Shown piece by piece: positions 62,025 through 64,000 of a stretch of DNA of 64,000 bases. The position numbers were made by a program, and so were the translations under genes. Under the pieces are notes generated by a model. That model saw only the letters and a program-made list of their open reading frames with translations. It was not told the DNA's origin and made no database searches. Source of the stretch: Paramesorhizobium salinisoli (GTDB lineage Bacteria; Pseudomonadota; Alphaproteobacteria; Rhizobiales; Rhizobiaceae); the NCBI RefSeq assembly GCF_003335045.1, contig NZ_QOZG01000006.1:186001-250000 (forward strand), written 5' to 3'. Every line of letters begins with the position of its first letter. Position 1 is the stretch's first letter.

Positions 62025-63295
62025 ACCTGACCATAATCGTGCTGGTGATGCTGGCTTTGTTCGCTTTGAACATGCGGCTTTATGTCGGCATTCTCGTCGC
62101 AGTCTTCGCTTATTTCACCTTCTTCAACCCGATGCCTATCGCGATTGCCGTCCAGCGCTTCATCAGCCCGGCGCAGAACGTATCGCTGCTGGCTATTCCG
62201 TTCTTCATCATGCTGGGAACCGTGATGTCGCACACCGGCATTGCCGAGCGCATGATCAGGGTCGCCGATCTCCTTGTCGGGCGCATGCGCGGCGGCATGG
62301 CGCTGACCAATATTATGGTTTCAACGCTGATGGGCGGCATCAGCGCTTCCAATCTTGCCGATAGCGCGATGTTGACCCGCATGATGGTGCCGGAGATGGA
62401 AAAGCGCGGCTACAATCGCGCATTTGCCTGTGCGGTCACGGCGGCCGGCTCGTTGATCACACCGATCATTCCGCCGGGCATTGCTCTTATCATCTATGGC
62501 CTCATCGCCGATGTTTCGATCGGCAAGATGTTCATGGCCGGCATCCTGCCCGGTATTGTCGGCGCAGTGCTTCTCATGTTCGCCGCCTACGCCACCTCGG
62601 TTCGGCGCGGATACAAGCCAAGCCGCGAGCACAAGCTTTCGGGCAAGGAAATCGGCGCCACGCTGGCCTCCGCATGGCCGGCCGTCGTGCTGGTTCTCGC
62701 CATTCTGGGCGGTATTCGCCTGAACATCTTCACGCCGACGGAAGCCGGAGCGGTGGGGGTGACGCTGGTGCTGATCATCGGCTTCTTCGTCTATCGCGAA
62801 ATGCGGATTTCGCATGTCGTGGATTCAGTCGTCGAAACCGCCAAATCCACCGCATCGGTGATGCTGGTCATCATGGCTTCATCGGCGCTCGCCTGGGTCT
62901 TTTCGCTCGAACAGGCCGGGCAGGCGCTGGTGCAGTTCATCTCGCCGCTGACGGAAAATCCTTATATTTTCCTGCTGGCGGTCAATGTGGTGTTTCTATT
63001 CCTAGGTATGCTGATCGAGGGAACCGCGCTGATGATCGTGCTGGTGCCGCTGCTTCTTCCGACCGTCAAGGCGCTGGGGATCGATCCGGTGCATTTCGGC
63101 ATCATCACCATCGTCAATCTTTCCATCGGCACGCTGACGCCACCGGTCGGAACGGTCATGCTGATGGTCTGCAATATCGCCAAGGTGCAGGTAGGCGATT
63201 TCACCAGGCAAGCGGTCAGCATGTATCTGGCCTTGTTCGCTTTCCTTATGCTCGTCACCTACGTGCCGATCATCTCGACCTGGCTGGCGCAATAA
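62021..63295 (+). CDS. TRAP transporter large membrane subunit (DctM family)
   Basis: 424 residues with about twelve hydrophobic segments. SLLAIPFFIMLGTVMSHTGIA, GSLITPIIPPGIALIIYG and LTPPVGTVMLMVCNIAKV are the DctM hallmark loops. It overlaps dctQ by 4 nt and ends the hexonate operon. Confidence 0.95.
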   Translation: MNLTIIVLVMLALFALNMRLYVGILVAVFAYFTFFNPMPIAIAVQRFISPAQNVSLLAIPFFIMLGTVMSHTGIAERMIRVADLLVGRMRGGMALTNIMVSTLMGGISASNLADSAMLTRMMVPEMEKRGYNRAFACAVTAAGSLITPIIPPGIALIIYGLIADVSIGKMFMAGILPGIVGAVLLMFAAYATSVRRGYKPSREHKLSGKEIGATLASAWPAVVLVLAILGGIRLNIFTPTEAGAVGVTLVLIIGFFVYREMRISHVVDSVVETAKSTASVMLVIMASSALAWVFSLEQAGQALVQFISPLTENPYIFLLAVNVVFLFLGMLIEGTALMIVLVPLLLPTVKALGIDPVHFGIITIVNLSIGTLTPPVGTVMLMVCNIAKVQVGDFTRQAVSMYLALFAFLMLVTYVPIISTWLAQ

Positions 63296-63361
63296 GGGAA
63301 CGCGGCGTCCACCAAGGTCGATCAGATCACCCCATGACGACGGCCGCTAAACCGGCCGGGC

Positions 63362-63637
63362 TCACGCTGCCCTTCGCATGGCATCTGTCTGCGGCTGTTC
63401 TCCGTCGCATACCAGAATTCCGGCAGAACGCACGGCTTCAATAAAATGAAGCCGTGCGCGTTCTGCCAGATCAACATTGCCGTCATAGCTTAGAAGGCAC
63501 GCCATGATCGTAGTGTTGAGGTTTTCATGCTTGAAAAGACACCAGTTTCCAAGAATGAAAATTTCTGCATCTTTAGTGCCGGAGATGCTGTGATAAACAT
63601 CATGGGCCTGAATTGCTATAGGTGAAGTCCATTTCAT
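63362..63637 (-). CDS. DUF982-like small protein
   Basis: 91 residues. The pattern KWTSPIAIQAHDVYHSI, a mid-protein Trp (ILGNWCLFKHEN) and MACLLSYDGNVDLAERARLHFIEAVRSAGILV in parts matches DUF982, a family largely confined to Hyphomicrobiales. It is cytoplasmic with no known function, often near transport or stress genes. It overlaps nothing. Upstream (63640-63830) is AT-rich, with a TATAAT at 63755 pointing toward the next gene. Confidence 0.65.
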   Translation of the reverse strand: MKWTSPIAIQAHDVYHSISGTKDAEIFILGNWCLFKHENLNTTIMACLLSYDGNVDLAERARLHFIEAVRSAGILVCDGEQPQTDAMRRAA

Positions 63638-63858
63638 CGCGTTCTGCCATAAGTAAAGTTTCTGTACGATGCGGTTACCATAAGCATATGAAGGATTTAT
63701 TCTAGCAGAGAATTTCCGGACAAGTTAAGCAGGACTTAAATAAGCAAACTTGTTTATAATGTTATTTGCTTGATTGATCGCGTGGCGCTCCACTATTGCA
63801 GCGGTCTCGCCCAACTACCCAACTCGGGGGGCGGGGGGTCGGCTGACGGAGTTATCCC

Positions 63859-64000
63859 ATGGCATCCATCCATATTGAAGATATCCGCAAGGCCTACGGC
63901 GATTTCAACGTCCTCCACGGCGTCGATCTCGACATAGCGATGGCGAGTTCGTCGTTCTCGTTGGCCCCTCCGGCTGTGGAAAATCGACGCTCACCCATGA
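63859..64000 (+). pseudogene. sugar ABC transporter ATPase N-terminus with a frameshift (cut by window end)
   Basis: ATG 63859 opens MASIHIEDIRKAYGDFNVLH and continues GVDLDIA, the start of a MalK/UgpC-type ATPase. At 63937-63941 (GCGAT) the frame breaks. In the +2 frame the expected DGEFVVLVGPSGCGKSTLT with the Walker A motif continues without interruption to the window end. One missing base, such as a G in GCG-GAT, explains it. Either the gene is inactive or the sequence has an error here. In the original frame the P-loop would be lost. Confidence 0.75.

Noticed and set aside
1-64000. tRNA, rRNA, insertion sequences, att sites
   Set aside because: Looked for cloverleaf-like, transposase-like and terminal inverted repeat signals and found none that could be supported.

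Overview
The window looks like accessory or replicon-scale metabolic DNA of an alphaproteobacterium of the order Hyphomicrobiales, possibly the Brucella/Ochrobactrum group (inference). The reasons are the high GC, the density of ABC and TRAP uptake systems, the rhizobial gene order of the phosphonate operon (phnGHIJKL, then a hexapeptide acetyltransferase, then phnCDE, phnM, phnN), and a DUF982-type small protein. No rRNA, tRNA, CRISPR array, insertion sequence or prophage was seen.

Layout. 1-1743 (-): ABC exporter, cut by the window start. 2184-3698 (+): exported S10 serine carboxypeptidase. 3801-6822 (+): GAF/Fis activator, AldB-type aldehyde dehydrogenase and DUF779 partner. 7048-8233 (+): glyoxalase-fold protein and SnoaL-like protein. 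8241-14971: LacI repressor divergent from a ribose-type ABC importer and a tagatose/psicose 3-epimerase-like enzyme. 14987-26286 (-): C-P lyase operon phnGHIJKL-acetyltransferase-phnCDE-phnM-phnN-MFS, with divergent phnF at 26382. 27278-31314: DapA-like lyase, TylF-like O-methyltransferase, ABM monooxygenase, HxlR regulator and divergent MFS pump. 31323-38701: LacI repressor divergent from a Gfo/Idh/MocA dehydrogenase, a TIM-barrel isomerase and a family-1 sugar ABC importer. 38740-43129: ECF sigma factor with carboxymuconolactone-decarboxylase partner, lipid kinase, truncated haemoglobin and PQQ-type sugar dehydrogenase. 43170-45105: TetR regulator divergent from an MFS pump. 45198-46220: an unknown small protein and a short AraC-type regulator. 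46508-55500: a 1729-residue repeat protein overlapped by a 1268-residue predicted outer-membrane barrel. 55767-63295: tagaturonate reductase, FadR-type regulator, altronate dehydratase, zinc dehydrogenase and TRAP transporter. 63362-64000: DUF982-like protein and the start of another ABC ATPase gene that carries a frameshift.

How the genes work together. The phn block is a C-P lyase pathway with its own importer and PhnF-type regulator. It lacks phnP and phnO and ends in a translationally coupled MFS gene. The 55.7-63.3 kb block reads as uptake of a hexonate (L-galactonate is my best guess), oxidation to tagaturonate, reduction to altronate and dehydration to 2-keto-3-deoxygluconate. The two LacI blocks have matching promoter/operator architecture. 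Several other divergent pairs carry recognisable inverted-repeat operators: triple sites for TetR, three half-sites for HxlR, and paired sites for the FadR-type regulator. All four periplasmic binding-protein genes are followed by an intercistronic stem-loop.

The least explained system is the two-gene surface pair at 46.5-55.5 kb. A secreted protein with at least six near-identical 113/118-residue repeats, each carrying a calcium-loop-like motif, overlaps by 4 nt a large predicted beta-barrel. A short AraC-type regulator lies just upstream.
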